Shown here: piece by piece, positions 26,871 to 36,426 of the stretch
How positions within the stretch are numbered: the first letter of the stretch is position 1
Layout: each line of letters starts with the position of its first letter
Source: BS750m-G4 sp964472195
GTDB lineage: Bacteria; Bacteroidota; Ignavibacteria; Tepidaquicellales; Tepidaquicellaceae
Assembly (NCBI GenBank): GCA_964472195.1
Contig: CAYYJH010000007.1
Location: 1-52,062 of the forward strand
Length of the DNA stretch: 52,062 bases
Reading direction: 5' to 3'
Position numbers and translations under genes: made by a program
The notes under the pieces: model-generated
What the model was told of the DNA's origin: nothing
The model's input: only the letters and a program-made list of their open reading frames with translations
The model's database searches: none

Positions 26871-27692
26871 ATGTTTGAGATTTTCAAAAGTATTAAAAAA
26901 TTCATACCTTTTATAAAAAAGGATGATGAAAACGAAGTTAAACTATTAAAAGCAATCGAAAGGATTGATTTTGATAAGTTTCAAAAAACTATTCATTATA
27001 AAATAATCGATAAAAGTTATTTCGTTACTGCTCTAACTCATCGTTCCTTCCTTAAGATGCGTCATAATAATGTGAAAGCTGGTTTGATATCAAACGAAAG
27101 ACTTGAATTCTTTGGTGATTCTGTATTAGATTTGATTGTTGCGGAATTCCTGTATAAAAATTTCCCTTTAAATGAAGAAGGTGATCTAACAAAGTTCAGG
27201 TCTATACTGGTCAATAAAAGATTCTTAGCAGAACGTGCAAAATATATGGGTCTTCAAGATTATTTACTCGCATCTAACACTGCTTTAAAATCCATCGAGC
27301 AAGGATACGATTCAATTCTTGCTGATGCATACGAAGCTGTGATTGGTGCTGTCTTTCTGGATTCTGGTTATGAAGCTGCAAAGAAATTTCTTAATAAAGA
27401 AATCTTTGCAAAATTAGACGTAAAATGGTTGAATCAGTTTGATGATAATCATAAGAGTAAATTTCTTGAATATGCTCAAGCTCATACCAATTATATTCCA
27501 GAATATGCCGTTATAGATGAAAAAGGACCAGAGCATAATAAACTTTTTACTGTAGAGGTTTATCTGGCAAATAATTGTTTAGGTATTGGAAAAGGAAAAT
27601 CTAAAAAGAAAGCTGAACAAGCTGCAGCTAAGAATGCTTTGCAAAACTTAGATGTGATTGAAAAGATGGGAATAAAGAAAAGCAAAAGATGA
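26871..27692 (+). CDS. rnc: Ribonuclease III
   Basis: 273 residues. The RNase III signature NERLEFFGDSVLDL (75-88) and the acidic DAYEAVIGAVFLD provide the metal-binding residues. A C-terminal double-stranded RNA-binding domain spans about 195-268 (KSKFLEYAQAH, GKGKSKKKAEQAAAKNAL). An N-terminal extension of about 40 residues is longer than in E. coli. It processes rRNA and structured RNAs. Last gene of the acpP-fabF-rnc unit. Confidence 0.96.
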   Translation: MFEIFKSIKKFIPFIKKDDENEVKLLKAIERIDFDKFQKTIHYKIIDKSYFVTALTHRSFLKMRHNNVKAGLISNERLEFFGDSVLDLIVAEFLYKNFPLNEEGDLTKFRSILVNKRFLAERAKYMGLQDYLLASNTALKSIEQGYDSILADAYEAVIGAVFLDSGYEAAKKFLNKEIFAKLDVKWLNQFDDNHKSKFLEYAQAHTNYIPEYAVIDEKGPEHNKLFTVEVYLANNCLGIGKGKSKKKAEQAAAKNALQNLDVIEKMGIKKSKR

Positions 27693-27738
27693 GAATACAT
27701 TAATACTCAAATCACACTTCTTTCAAAGAGTTTAAGGC

Positions 27739-27767
27739 TTGACATTAAAAATGAGTAATAATATATT
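27739..27767 (+). promoter_or_regulatory. Sigma-70-type promoter upstream of porU
   Basis: TTGACA (27739-27744), a 17-bp spacer and TATATT (27762-27767). It lies about 95 bp before a hairpin-plus-T terminator and about 175 bp before the porU start. Confidence 0.5.
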
Positions 27768-27859
27768 TGTAACTTAAAAAGAAAGGATGAGCTTATAGAT
27801 TATTGATAATAATTCGGTTTTATTAATTTTTTACACGTTAATGCAACTAATATTTTTTG

Positions 27860-27908
27860 ACCATTTATTAAAGCTTAAAAAAGTGAACTTTAATAAGTGG
27901 TTTTTTAT
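27860..27908 (+). terminator. Intrinsic terminator between rnc and porU
   Basis: Stem arms 27860-27873 and 27888-27901 (ACCATTTATTAAAG and CTTTAATAAGTGGT) pair over 14 bp with one G-T, then TTTTTATT. It either ends the rnc operon or acts in the porU leader, because a promoter-like sequence lies upstream of it. Confidence 0.7.
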
Positions 27909-27940
27909 TATAATTTAGAAAGAAAAAAAACAAAACCTGT

Positions 27941-30900
27941 ATGAATATTCTGAATAAAATCACAATAGCTACTTTAGTTCTTATTATAAACTTCAGTTTG
28001 TTTTCACAGCAGCGAGAACCTATCAATAATGTTAATATTCAGAATAGGAGTGATGAAAACAAGTTAGACTATAAAATAACTGCATCGAACAATTCTTATC
28101 TTGAAATAGAATTTTACCCAAAATATAAAGACGGTAGTTTTGATTTTCAAAATGCTTTATTAAACTCCAGTAAATTCGGTGAACCGGGAGTTGGATTCAG
28201 ATTATTTCCTGTTATATTACCCACAGTACAGAGCAACCATATTGAAGTTTTAGATTTCAAATACACTGAAACATTCAATGAAGACATCAAACCTATTCCT
28301 ACACCGAAAAGAGCAAACAATAAATATGAAGTACTCTATGATTACATAAAAGATAACAAGATTTACAGTAATAATTCTTTTTTTCCTAAGGACATTGCGA
28401 CTCTTCAAAATGACGGGATAGTGAGACAATATTATTTCGGGTCAATAAAAGTAAATCCCATTTTATACAACCCTGTAACAAGGACAGTTAAGAAATACAG
28501 TTACATAAAGTTCAGGGTTACCTTCGGAGGAAATCCCATCATACTCAATAAAAGTTTAAGTATTCAAGAAAAGGATTTTTTAAGAGACATTGCGATTAAT
28601 TCAGATGCAGCTAAAAACTGGTCAACAATTGAGTTTAATGCAATAAAAGAAAATCCACCCGTTTTGAATAGCATACTCGCAAGTGGGGATTTTTATAAAA
28701 TAGAAATTAAAGAATCTGGAATTTTTAAGATCGATAAAAATTTCCTTCAGGGAGCTGGTATTAATGTAAACAGTATTGATCCAAAGACTATCAAAATTTA
28801 TGGAAACGGTGGAAAAGAATTACCTTATAATAATGGTTCACCATACACAACCGATCTTACCGAAAATAGAATATTCATTCATGGAGAAGATGATCACGTT
28901 TTCGACGATAACGACTATATACTTTTTTACTGTATAAGTCCTAACGATTGGATATATGATTCATCAAACACAAAATTCGATCATTATATAAATCATTACT
29001 CCGAATCTAATTATTATTGGATAACATACGGAGGTGCAAATGGTTTAAGAATAGAATCGACAAATTCACCTGAACTCCCTAACTTATCACCTGTATCATT
29101 TTTTATCGACAGATTTTTTGATGAACCGGAAGTAAACAACTTAGGTTCGACAGGTACACTTTGGCTTAGTCAAAGAATTGGGACTGGTGAAAGTTTCGTG
29201 TTTAATAAAGAACTAAGGGGTTATATTGATGGTTCTGGTGTACAATTAAAAATTCGATTTGGAAATTCTTCGACTCAATCAGCTAGTTTTTTAATCCAGG
29301 ATAACAATTCAAATTTCTCAAATCTTATAAATGTGGGACCTGTTTCGGGAAGCTTTGCTCATATAAATTTATATACAGTTGAAACAAATTATCCTCTCCT
29401 GCCCGGGAACAAGAATATTGATTTAAGACTTTCACTTCCAACACAATATAATAACATTAATATATCCGGATACTATGATTATTATGAAATCAAATACAAC
29501 AGAAAGTTTAACAGTGCATTCAATAATCAATTAAGATTTAATTCATTCGACACTACAGGTACACTTGAATATCAGGTATCGAGTTTTAATACATCCGATG
29601 TAAGAATATTCGATGTTACTAATGGATTAGAAGTTAAATTCATTATACCAATATCATATTCAAATGGAATTGTAAGATTTCAGGATACTCATACCAAAGG
29701 TATTCCAAATGAATATTATATTGTGGGAGGAGATAATTACAAAACCCCATTATCGATTTCACAAAAAATTCCAAATCAAAACCTGCATGGAATTTCAGAC
29801 GGGGCGAGTTTTATAATTGTTACTCCAAAAGAGTTCTTATCAGCAGCAAACAGACTTAAGGCTCAAAGAGAGATACCCGGACCGAATTATCTTAAGACTA
29901 TAGTGGTTGAAATAGACAAAATTTACAATGAATTTTCGGGTGGTCTTCTTGATCCATTAGCTGTTAGGAATTTTCTAAAATATGCTATTAATAATTGGAA
30001 TGAAAGACCTGTATATGTAATGTTTATGGGTGACGGTAGTTATGATTATAAAAATAAATATAATTTGAGTATTAAAAATTTCCTTCCCCCGGTTGAGAAA
30101 TCCACTGATAACATTGATGAAATAACAAGTTATCAAAGCGATGATTTTATTACAGATATTAATGAATATTATTCTACTCCAACTGCATGTCGACCTGAGT
30201 TTTCAACAGGTAGAGTCTGTGTGAATTCTGAAGAGGAAGCAAATATAATTGTAGATAAGATTCTGCAATATGAATCACCATTAAATAATGGTATTTGGAA
30301 GAAGAAAATTATGTACGTTGCTGATGATGGATGGACTACTGAGCAGAATCAAGGTCAGGAAAACACTATTCACACTTATCAGAGCGAAGATATTGCCGAA
30401 GGTTTTACACCTTTGGATTTCGAAAAAGAAAAGATCTATATCGTAACTTATCCGGCTGTTATTACACCACAGGGACGAAGAAAACCCGGTGCAAATGTAG
30501 ACATCATAAACGGTTGGAATGATGGACGGCTTGTCATCAATTATGTTGGACACGGTAGTTCCGATCTTTGGGCACACGAACATATATTTGTAAAAGATGA
30601 AAGCATTCCCCAAATGTATAATAAAGGCTTATACCCGCTTGTTACAATCGCAAGCTGCGACTTAGCCCGATGGGATGACCCATTTCTTTTTAGCGCTGCC
30701 GAAAAATTGGTTAATTCAAAAGACAAAGGTGCAATCGGTGTTATAGCAGCTGTAAGACCTGTTTATAGTTCAAGCAATGCAAGGTTTAATAATAAATTGT
30801 GGCAAAATTTCATGTATGGTAAAGATACTTTGCATTTACCAATCAGAATTGGAAAAGCAATGTACCTTGTTAAAAATCAACTCAGTCCAATAACCGATAA

Positions 30901-32011
30901 CGATACTAAATTCTGCTTATTATCTGACCCTACTCTAAGAGTAAGTATACCTCAGCATATCACCAGAATTGACAGTATTAACAGCGTACCGGGTACAGAT
31001 ACGGCTTACATAAAAGCTTTGCAAAAAGTTAAAATATATGGAAGTATATTGAGACCGGATACCTCTTTCTGGAATAATTACAATGGTGACATCACTGTGA
31101 AAATATTTGATGTAGAAAAGAATATAACTTTTATTGATTTTGGGTATACCTTTAACTTCAAACGCGATGGTGGAACAATTTTCATTGGCAGAGCTACAGT
31201 TCAAAACGGTAGGTGGTCAATTGAATTTATAGTACCAAGAGATATTTCTTATAATAACGGACATGGAAAATTAATAGCATACTTTTCGAACAGTACCTCT
31301 GAAGGTTCAGGTTTTACGACCAGGTTTAAATTAAATGGAATAGATTCTTCAGCAGCAATAGATACTACAGGACCAGAAATAAACGTTTATTTGGACAGCA
31401 GAAATTTTAGAACTGGCGATCTAATTAATCAGAATTCAAAGATAATTGCAGATTTCTTTGATTTCAGCGGTATAAACCTCACTGGAACAATTGGACATAA
31501 AATAGAAGCCATTATTGACAATAATGAAAATAATAAGATTGACCTCACACCATATTATAACTCTACATCTGGTTATCAATATGGTACACTTGAGCATACA
31601 ATAGAAAACATATCAGAAGGAAAGCATAATTTAAAAGTAAAAGCGTGGGATACATACAATAATTTTAATATAACTACTGTAGATTTTACAGTAATGAGTA
31701 ATAGTGAACTAAGAGTTGAGAATGTGTACAATTACCCGAATCCCATGTCTGATAACACAAGCTTTCTTTTCCAGCACAATTTTGATATACCTTTAACAAC
31801 AAATATTAAAATATATACAGTGAGTGGCAGACTAATAAAAGAATTGACTAAAACTAATATTACAGATAAATTCGTTAAAATTGATTGGGATGGTAAAGAT
31901 GCAGACGGAGATTTCATTGCGAACGGTACATATATTTATAAAATAATAATAAAAACTGAAGACGGTAATTTTTCTACAAACCAAATTGGGAAATTAGCAA
32001 AATTAAAATAA
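27941..32011 (+). CDS. porU: Type IX secretion system sortase PorU
   Basis: 1356 residues. A signal peptide (about 1-22) is followed by N-terminal strand-rich domains (about 30-600) and a gingipain-type C25 cysteine peptidase domain (about 620-1010). Catalytic His871 lies in NYVGHGSSDLW and Cys906 in TIASCDLARWDD. The end carries a sorting-domain-like region (YNYPNPMSDNTSF, IKIYTVSGRLIKEL, YIYKIIIKTED). PorU cleaves the C-terminal signal from T9SS cargo at the cell surface and attaches cargo to lipopolysaccharide-type anchors in studied species. porV follows after 38 bp of the chosen start. Confidence 0.95.
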   Translation: MNILNKITIATLVLIINFSLFSQQREPINNVNIQNRSDENKLDYKITASNNSYLEIEFYPKYKDGSFDFQNALLNSSKFGEPGVGFRLFPVILPTVQSNHIEVLDFKYTETFNEDIKPIPTPKRANNKYEVLYDYIKDNKIYSNNSFFPKDIATLQNDGIVRQYYFGSIKVNPILYNPVTRTVKKYSYIKFRVTFGGNPIILNKSLSIQEKDFLRDIAINSDAAKNWSTIEFNAIKENPPVLNSILASGDFYKIEIKESGIFKIDKNFLQGAGINVNSIDPKTIKIYGNGGKELPYNNGSPYTTDLTENRIFIHGEDDHVFDDNDYILFYCISPNDWIYDSSNTKFDHYINHYSESNYYWITYGGANGLRIESTNSPELPNLSPVSFFIDRFFDEPEVNNLGSTGTLWLSQRIGTGESFVFNKELRGYIDGSGVQLKIRFGNSSTQSASFLIQDNNSNFSNLINVGPVSGSFAHINLYTVETNYPLLPGNKNIDLRLSLPTQYNNINISGYYDYYEIKYNRKFNSAFNNQLRFNSFDTTGTLEYQVSSFNTSDVRIFDVTNGLEVKFIIPISYSNGIVRFQDTHTKGIPNEYYIVGGDNYKTPLSISQKIPNQNLHGISDGASFIIVTPKEFLSAANRLKAQREIPGPNYLKTIVVEIDKIYNEFSGGLLDPLAVRNFLKYAINNWNERPVYVMFMGDGSYDYKNKYNLSIKNFLPPVEKSTDNIDEITSYQSDDFITDINEYYSTPTACRPEFSTGRVCVNSEEEANIIVDKILQYESPLNNGIWKKKIMYVADDGWTTEQNQGQENTIHTYQSEDIAEGFTPLDFEKEKIYIVTYPAVITPQGRRKPGANVDIINGWNDGRLVINYVGHGSSDLWAHEHIFVKDESIPQMYNKGLYPLVTIASCDLARWDDPFLFSAAEKLVNSKDKGAIGVIAAVRPVYSSSNARFNNKLWQNFMYGKDTLHLPIRIGKAMYLVKNQLSPITDNDTKFCLLSDPTLRVSIPQHITRIDSINSVPGTDTAYIKALQKVKIYGSILRPDTSFWNNYNGDITVKIFDVEKNITFIDFGYTFNFKRDGGTIFIGRATVQNGRWSIEFIVPRDISYNNGHGKLIAYFSNSTSEGSGFTTRFKLNGIDSSAAIDTTGPEINVYLDSRNFRTGDLINQNSKIIADFFDFSGINLTGTIGHKIEAIIDNNENNKIDLTPYYNSTSGYQYGTLEHTIENISEGKHNLKVKAWDTYNNFNITTVDFTVMSNSELRVENVYNYPNPMSDNTSFLFQHNFDIPLTTNIKIYTVSGRLIKELTKTNITDKFVKIDWDGKDADGDFIANGTYIYKIIIKTEDGNFSTNQIGKLAKLK

Positions 32012-32049
32012 TAAATATCAATAAAAACTTTATGGAGGCGAAAAAACTA

Positions 32050-33186
32050 ATGCAAAAGAAAGGAACAGAAAAGATAATTAGTGCAATTTTTCTTTTACTT
32101 CTGATATTATCAACAGGATATTCTAATAACGCAAACGCTCAAAATACTATATCAACCGGAGTTCCATTTCTATTAATAGGACCGAATTCCAGATTTTCAG
32201 GTATGGGTGAAACGGGAACAGCAATTTCCGACGATGCAACAGCAATGCACTGGAATCCATCCGGTCTTGCTTTTCAGACAGAAGGTACAGAATTGAACTT
32301 TACACATTCACCATGGTTAGCCGGGTTAGGAATATCCGATCTTTTCTATGATTACCTTGCAGCAAGAAAATATATAAAAAGCATCAATGGTACTGTTGGG
32401 GCGAGTATTACTTACCTCAATATTGGTGAAGTAATATTTATGGATGAATTTGGAAATCCAAACGAAGCCAAAAATTATAAAGCATATGAATTTGCAGTAG
32501 CTATTGCGTATGCAACAAAATTAAGAGAAGATCTCGGAGTTGGAGTAACAACAAGATTTATATACAGCAGGTTATCACCAAATGAGACTAAAGTAGGTGG
32601 CGAATTAGGAACGGGTACAGCTTTTACTACCAGCTTTGATTTATCTGCAATGTACAGACCTAAAAGCGGACCAAAATTTATAAAAGATAAATTATCTATC
32701 GGATTGAATCTATCTAATCTTGGTCCAAAAATTTCTTATGTAGATGCAGCACAGGCAGACCCAATTCCAACACAACTTAGATTAGGACTTGCCTATACAT
32801 TATTTAAAAACGAAGGAAATGAATTGACCTTAGCTGCGGATTTTTCAAAACTTCTCGTCCACAGATATTTAGACGAAGATAGTGTATCAAGATCTGACCC
32901 TTTTTATGAAGCTATTTTCACATCGTGGGGTGGTGGTTTATCAGGTATAGCAAGCTCTATTCAAACATCCATCGGTGCTGAATACTGGTATGGTAGTCCA
33001 CGACTTATTGCTCTCAGAGCAGGATTTTTTTATGAAGACCCAACAAATGGTAACAGAAAGTATATAACATTAGGTGCAGGAATCAGATACAGTTTATATG
33101 GCTTTGATTTTAGTTATATTGACGCAGTAGAAGAGAACCACCCACTCGCAAATACATTAAGATTTGGATTAATAGTTAAATTTTAA
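32050..33186 (+). CDS. porV: Type IX secretion system outer-membrane protein PorV
   Basis: 378 residues from ATG 32050. This start is preferred over the in-frame ATG at 32032 because the latter overlaps GGAGG, a good ribosome binding site for the downstream one. A signal peptide ends at about NANA-Q. PorV/FadL-like features follow: GPNSRFSGMGETGTAISDDA, MHWNPSGLAF and repeated barrel strands to LRFGLIVKF. PorV binds cargo sorting domains after the translocon and brings them to PorU. A strong terminator follows the gene. Confidence 0.94.
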   Translation: MQKKGTEKIISAIFLLLLILSTGYSNNANAQNTISTGVPFLLIGPNSRFSGMGETGTAISDDATAMHWNPSGLAFQTEGTELNFTHSPWLAGLGISDLFYDYLAARKYIKSINGTVGASITYLNIGEVIFMDEFGNPNEAKNYKAYEFAVAIAYATKLREDLGVGVTTRFIYSRLSPNETKVGGELGTGTAFTTSFDLSAMYRPKSGPKFIKDKLSIGLNLSNLGPKISYVDAAQADPIPTQLRLGLAYTLFKNEGNELTLAADFSKLLVHRYLDEDSVSRSDPFYEAIFTSWGGGLSGIASSIQTSIGAEYWYGSPRLIALRAGFFYEDPTNGNRKYITLGAGIRYSLYGFDFSYIDAVEENHPLANTLRFGLIVKF

Positions 33187-33210
33187 GAAATCCAGTTAAA
33201 AAGAAATTTT

Positions 33211-33259
33211 GTAATCCACAGTTTTATACTTAATTAAGAACTGTGGATTACTCTTTTAT
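33211..33259 (+). terminator. Rho-independent terminator after porV
   Basis: Perfect 13-bp arms GTAATCCACAGTT (33211-33223) and AACTGTGGATTAC (33239-33251), then TCTTTTATT. Confidence 0.85.
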
Positions 33260-33283
33260 TGATATAACCTATAAAAATAATAA

Positions 33284-36200
33284 TTGATGATTTTTCATAG
33301 AATTCTTATTGGTTTGTTGTTAATCATATCAACAAACCATTTTTTATTCTCACAGCAAATTAGAAATAACACTTATTCATTATCACATCCTTTAAGCATC
33401 GGAAACGAAAAACTCTTTCCCAACTCAGTGGATTTCAGTTCATCAACCGATACATTCAAAGTTGTTGCTATATTGGTTCAGTTCCAGGAAGATAATGATC
33501 CCAATTCTTCTGGAAACGGGAAATTCGATCTATCGAACAAGTACTACAATCCAGGAACACAGCGTGATACAGTAATTGATGCTCCACCGTATGATAGTGC
33601 TTATTTTATTGATCACCTCGAGTTTTTGAAAAATTATTATCGAAAATCTTCGAATGGAAAAGTAATAATCGATTACGAATTATATGGAAGAGTAATAACT
33701 CTCCCTAAACAAATGAGAGAATATTCACCTTTAACAAATGAACCATTAAACAAGCTTGGGGATTTGTTTACAGACTCATGGGCAAGAGCGGACAGTTTTA
33801 TAAATCTTACCGGGTACGATTCATTGAAAACAGCATTTGTCATATTTCATGCTGGAGTTGGAAGAGATGTCGATCTCACGTCCATATTTGGTTATGATCC
33901 AACACCGTATGATATACCATCTGTTTTTCTAGGATTGAAAAATCTTCAGGAATTTTTTGGAAGTTCGTATAGTGGTTATATTACGAACTCAGGATTCCCT
34001 ATCAAGAACACGTTAATAATTCCTTCGACTGAGTTAAGGGAATTGGATCTTATATCCGGAAATATCTTACTAGAATTGGGAATCAACGGTATTTTAACAG
34101 CGAGTTTCGGAAGCTATCTTGGATTACCTGATTTGTTCAACACTGAAACGGGTAAGACTGCGATTGGCAGGTTTGGATTAATGGATGGACAATCAATATT
34201 TAGCTTTAACGGTATCTTTCCGCCTGAACCTTCAGCCTGGGAAAAGACATTCCTCGGTTGGGTAGATCCATTAGTAATCTCATCAGGTGATGCTGAATAT
34301 CAGCTTAAGACATCTTCAACGCACGCGTTTGCAGACTCGACAATATATAAAGTGTTTATTAGTTCGAAAGAATACTTCTTGATCGAAAACCGAAACAGAG
34401 ACGCTAATTATAACGGACAAAAAGTCTATACAAGAAACAGGGCTTTTTTTGATTCTACAACTTACACAAAAGACGTTGATGGTTTTATATATTATGATAT
34501 ATCTAACGTCAGCGGTAATATTGTTGATGTAGAAACACTTGATTGGAGCTTACCCGGTTTTATCGATGACACAGCAAATTATCGTGGTGGCATATTAATC
34601 TGGCATATTGATGAAAACGTTATTGATGCAAATTTATCATCGAACACAGTCAATAATAAAATTGACCACAAAGGAGTTGACCTTGAAGAAGCAAAAGGTT
34701 CTCAGGATATTGGTATAACTATCAATACTCCTTTCGGAGCAATTACCGGAGATGGAACGTTTGTCGATTACTGGTATAATGGAAACCATTATGTCCCATC
34801 AAATATTTATAAGAATGAGTTCACTCCAACATCATTCCCAAATTCTCTAAGCTATTCATTAGCTAATAATAATATTTTCATCACACAGTTCGATACAATT
34901 ACTCCTATTATGAAGTTCAGAGTAAGAGTGGGTGGTGATGAAATAAAGCCATTAACCGGATTCCCAAAATTTGTCGGAATCGATACAAGTGGTAATGCTC
35001 ATGCTTTAGCATTTGATTTTACTTCGGATACAGGTGAAGAAATCTTTGTTAATTCTTTAAACAAAACCTATGGTTATAATCATAATGGGTATGGTATATT
35101 CATTGATAGTGTAGGTATTATATTAGATAGCAATGGAATGTTTATTCCAGGTTTTCTTTTCCAGCAGCAAACGTCACAGCCTCTTTTAGTTTCATTAAAC
35201 AATAATTCAATTGCTTACCTTAATAATACCGGAGTTCAGACTCTATATAGCTTTGCCAATGGAAGAATTCCTAGTTCTCCTCCTCTTATTAATGATACAA
35301 CTAATGGTGTTGTACTTGGATTTGCTAATGGACTCATTAGTGAGTTTTTCTTTTCTACTACAAATTACAAATACATTGATTCTTTAAGTAATAGCATTAA
35401 GTTTTTTTCAAGAACTCAGGATACGAACTTCACATTTATTACTTCTCAGAAAAAATTTACTGTTGTTGGAAATATTCTCAGTAGTAATTCAATTGATACT
35501 CTATTTGTAAGCAACAACAACGAGATTTTTATCAATGGAAATAAACTTGTTAACAACTATTCGATAAATAATATTTCACACTCCCCTGTTCTCGCTGATG
35601 TAAATAAAGATAGTAAACAGGAAATTATTTTAGTAGCAGATACTAAAATCTATGTGTTAAATTCTAATGGAACATTGCTCGATAATTTTCCTGTAAACTT
35701 CAACAACAATATTTCTTCCGGTGTTTCTGTAGCAGATATTAACAGTGATAATGTTTTTGATCTGCTATTCGCCACCTCCGAAGGAGATTTGTTTGCTTAT
35801 GGAATTAACGGGAAAGTATTATCCGGCTTCCCGGTTAAAATAGGACCTAATACAATCTCCACTCCAGCAATAGCAAACATAAATGATACCACAGGCATCG
35901 TTGTGTATAGCGGGGATGGATATTTGTATGCCTTCACAACAAACTATGTTTATAATGACAATAATGTTTTATGGAAGAATTATTTAAAAGACAGTTATCA
36001 TTCAAATAATAACTTCAAATCAAATTATTCTCCTCAGACTTTTTCAGATAAACTTCCTGAAAGTAAAGTGTACAATTGGCCCAACCCTGTTTATGAAAAC
36101 CAAACTTATATAAGGTACTTCCTGAATGGAAATGCATCCACTGTAACAGTTAAAATACTTGACTTAGCAGGTGAATTGGTTACATCACTTAAGGGAACAG

Positions 36201-36334
36201 CTTTTTCAAATTCCGAAAATGAAATTACCTGGAACGTGGCAGATGTTCAGAGCGGGATATATTATGGAGTTGTTGAAGCTAATATTGACGGTGCTACTGA
36301 AACAAGAATTATTAAAATTGCAGTTGTAAAATAA
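33284..36334 (+). CDS. M6-metalloprotease-like T9SS cargo with degenerate zinc motif
   Basis: 1016 residues. The signal peptide ends near residue 24. Residues about 55-330 are M6-peptidase-like (VVAILVQFQEDNDP, LGLPDLFN, IGRFGLMDG, PSAWEKTFLGWVDP). The HExxH expected before LGLPD is ASFGS (273-277), so both zinc His and the catalytic Glu are missing; G280 and D283 of the extended motif remain. A middle region with GGILIWHIDENVID, typical of M6 proteins, is followed by FG-GAP-like units (SPVLADVNKDSKQEIILVAD, VSVADINSDNVFDLLFATSE). The C-terminus is a T9SS sorting domain (YNWPNPVYENQTYIRY to IIKIAVVK). It is probably a surface binding protein rather than a peptidase. Confidence 0.88.
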   Translation: MMIFHRILIGLLLIISTNHFLFSQQIRNNTYSLSHPLSIGNEKLFPNSVDFSSSTDTFKVVAILVQFQEDNDPNSSGNGKFDLSNKYYNPGTQRDTVIDAPPYDSAYFIDHLEFLKNYYRKSSNGKVIIDYELYGRVITLPKQMREYSPLTNEPLNKLGDLFTDSWARADSFINLTGYDSLKTAFVIFHAGVGRDVDLTSIFGYDPTPYDIPSVFLGLKNLQEFFGSSYSGYITNSGFPIKNTLIIPSTELRELDLISGNILLELGINGILTASFGSYLGLPDLFNTETGKTAIGRFGLMDGQSIFSFNGIFPPEPSAWEKTFLGWVDPLVISSGDAEYQLKTSSTHAFADSTIYKVFISSKEYFLIENRNRDANYNGQKVYTRNRAFFDSTTYTKDVDGFIYYDISNVSGNIVDVETLDWSLPGFIDDTANYRGGILIWHIDENVIDANLSSNTVNNKIDHKGVDLEEAKGSQDIGITINTPFGAITGDGTFVDYWYNGNHYVPSNIYKNEFTPTSFPNSLSYSLANNNIFITQFDTITPIMKFRVRVGGDEIKPLTGFPKFVGIDTSGNAHALAFDFTSDTGEEIFVNSLNKTYGYNHNGYGIFIDSVGIILDSNGMFIPGFLFQQQTSQPLLVSLNNNSIAYLNNTGVQTLYSFANGRIPSSPPLINDTTNGVVLGFANGLISEFFFSTTNYKYIDSLSNSIKFFSRTQDTNFTFITSQKKFTVVGNILSSNSIDTLFVSNNNEIFINGNKLVNNYSINNISHSPVLADVNKDSKQEIILVADTKIYVLNSNGTLLDNFPVNFNNNISSGVSVADINSDNVFDLLFATSEGDLFAYGINGKVLSGFPVKIGPNTISTPAIANINDTTGIVVYSGDGYLYAFTTNYVYNDNNVLWKNYLKDSYHSNNNFKSNYSPQTFSDKLPESKVYNWPNPVYENQTYIRYFLNGNASTVTVKILDLAGELVTSLKGTAFSNSENEITWNVADVQSGIYYGVVEANIDGATETRIIKIAVVK

Positions 36335-36358
36335 ATTACATGTTTTCTACACAAGTTT

Positions 36359-36400
36359 AGGTGAATTATCTTCTTTATAGATAATTCACCTTTTTTATTT
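36359..36400 (+). terminator. Rho-independent terminator after the M6-like gene
   Basis: Perfect 12-bp arms AGGTGAATTATC (36359-36370) and GATAATTCACCT (36380-36391) with a 9-nt loop, then TTTTTATTTT. Confidence 0.87.
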
Positions 36401-36426
36401 TAAATTTTGTATATATGTTTTAGTCT

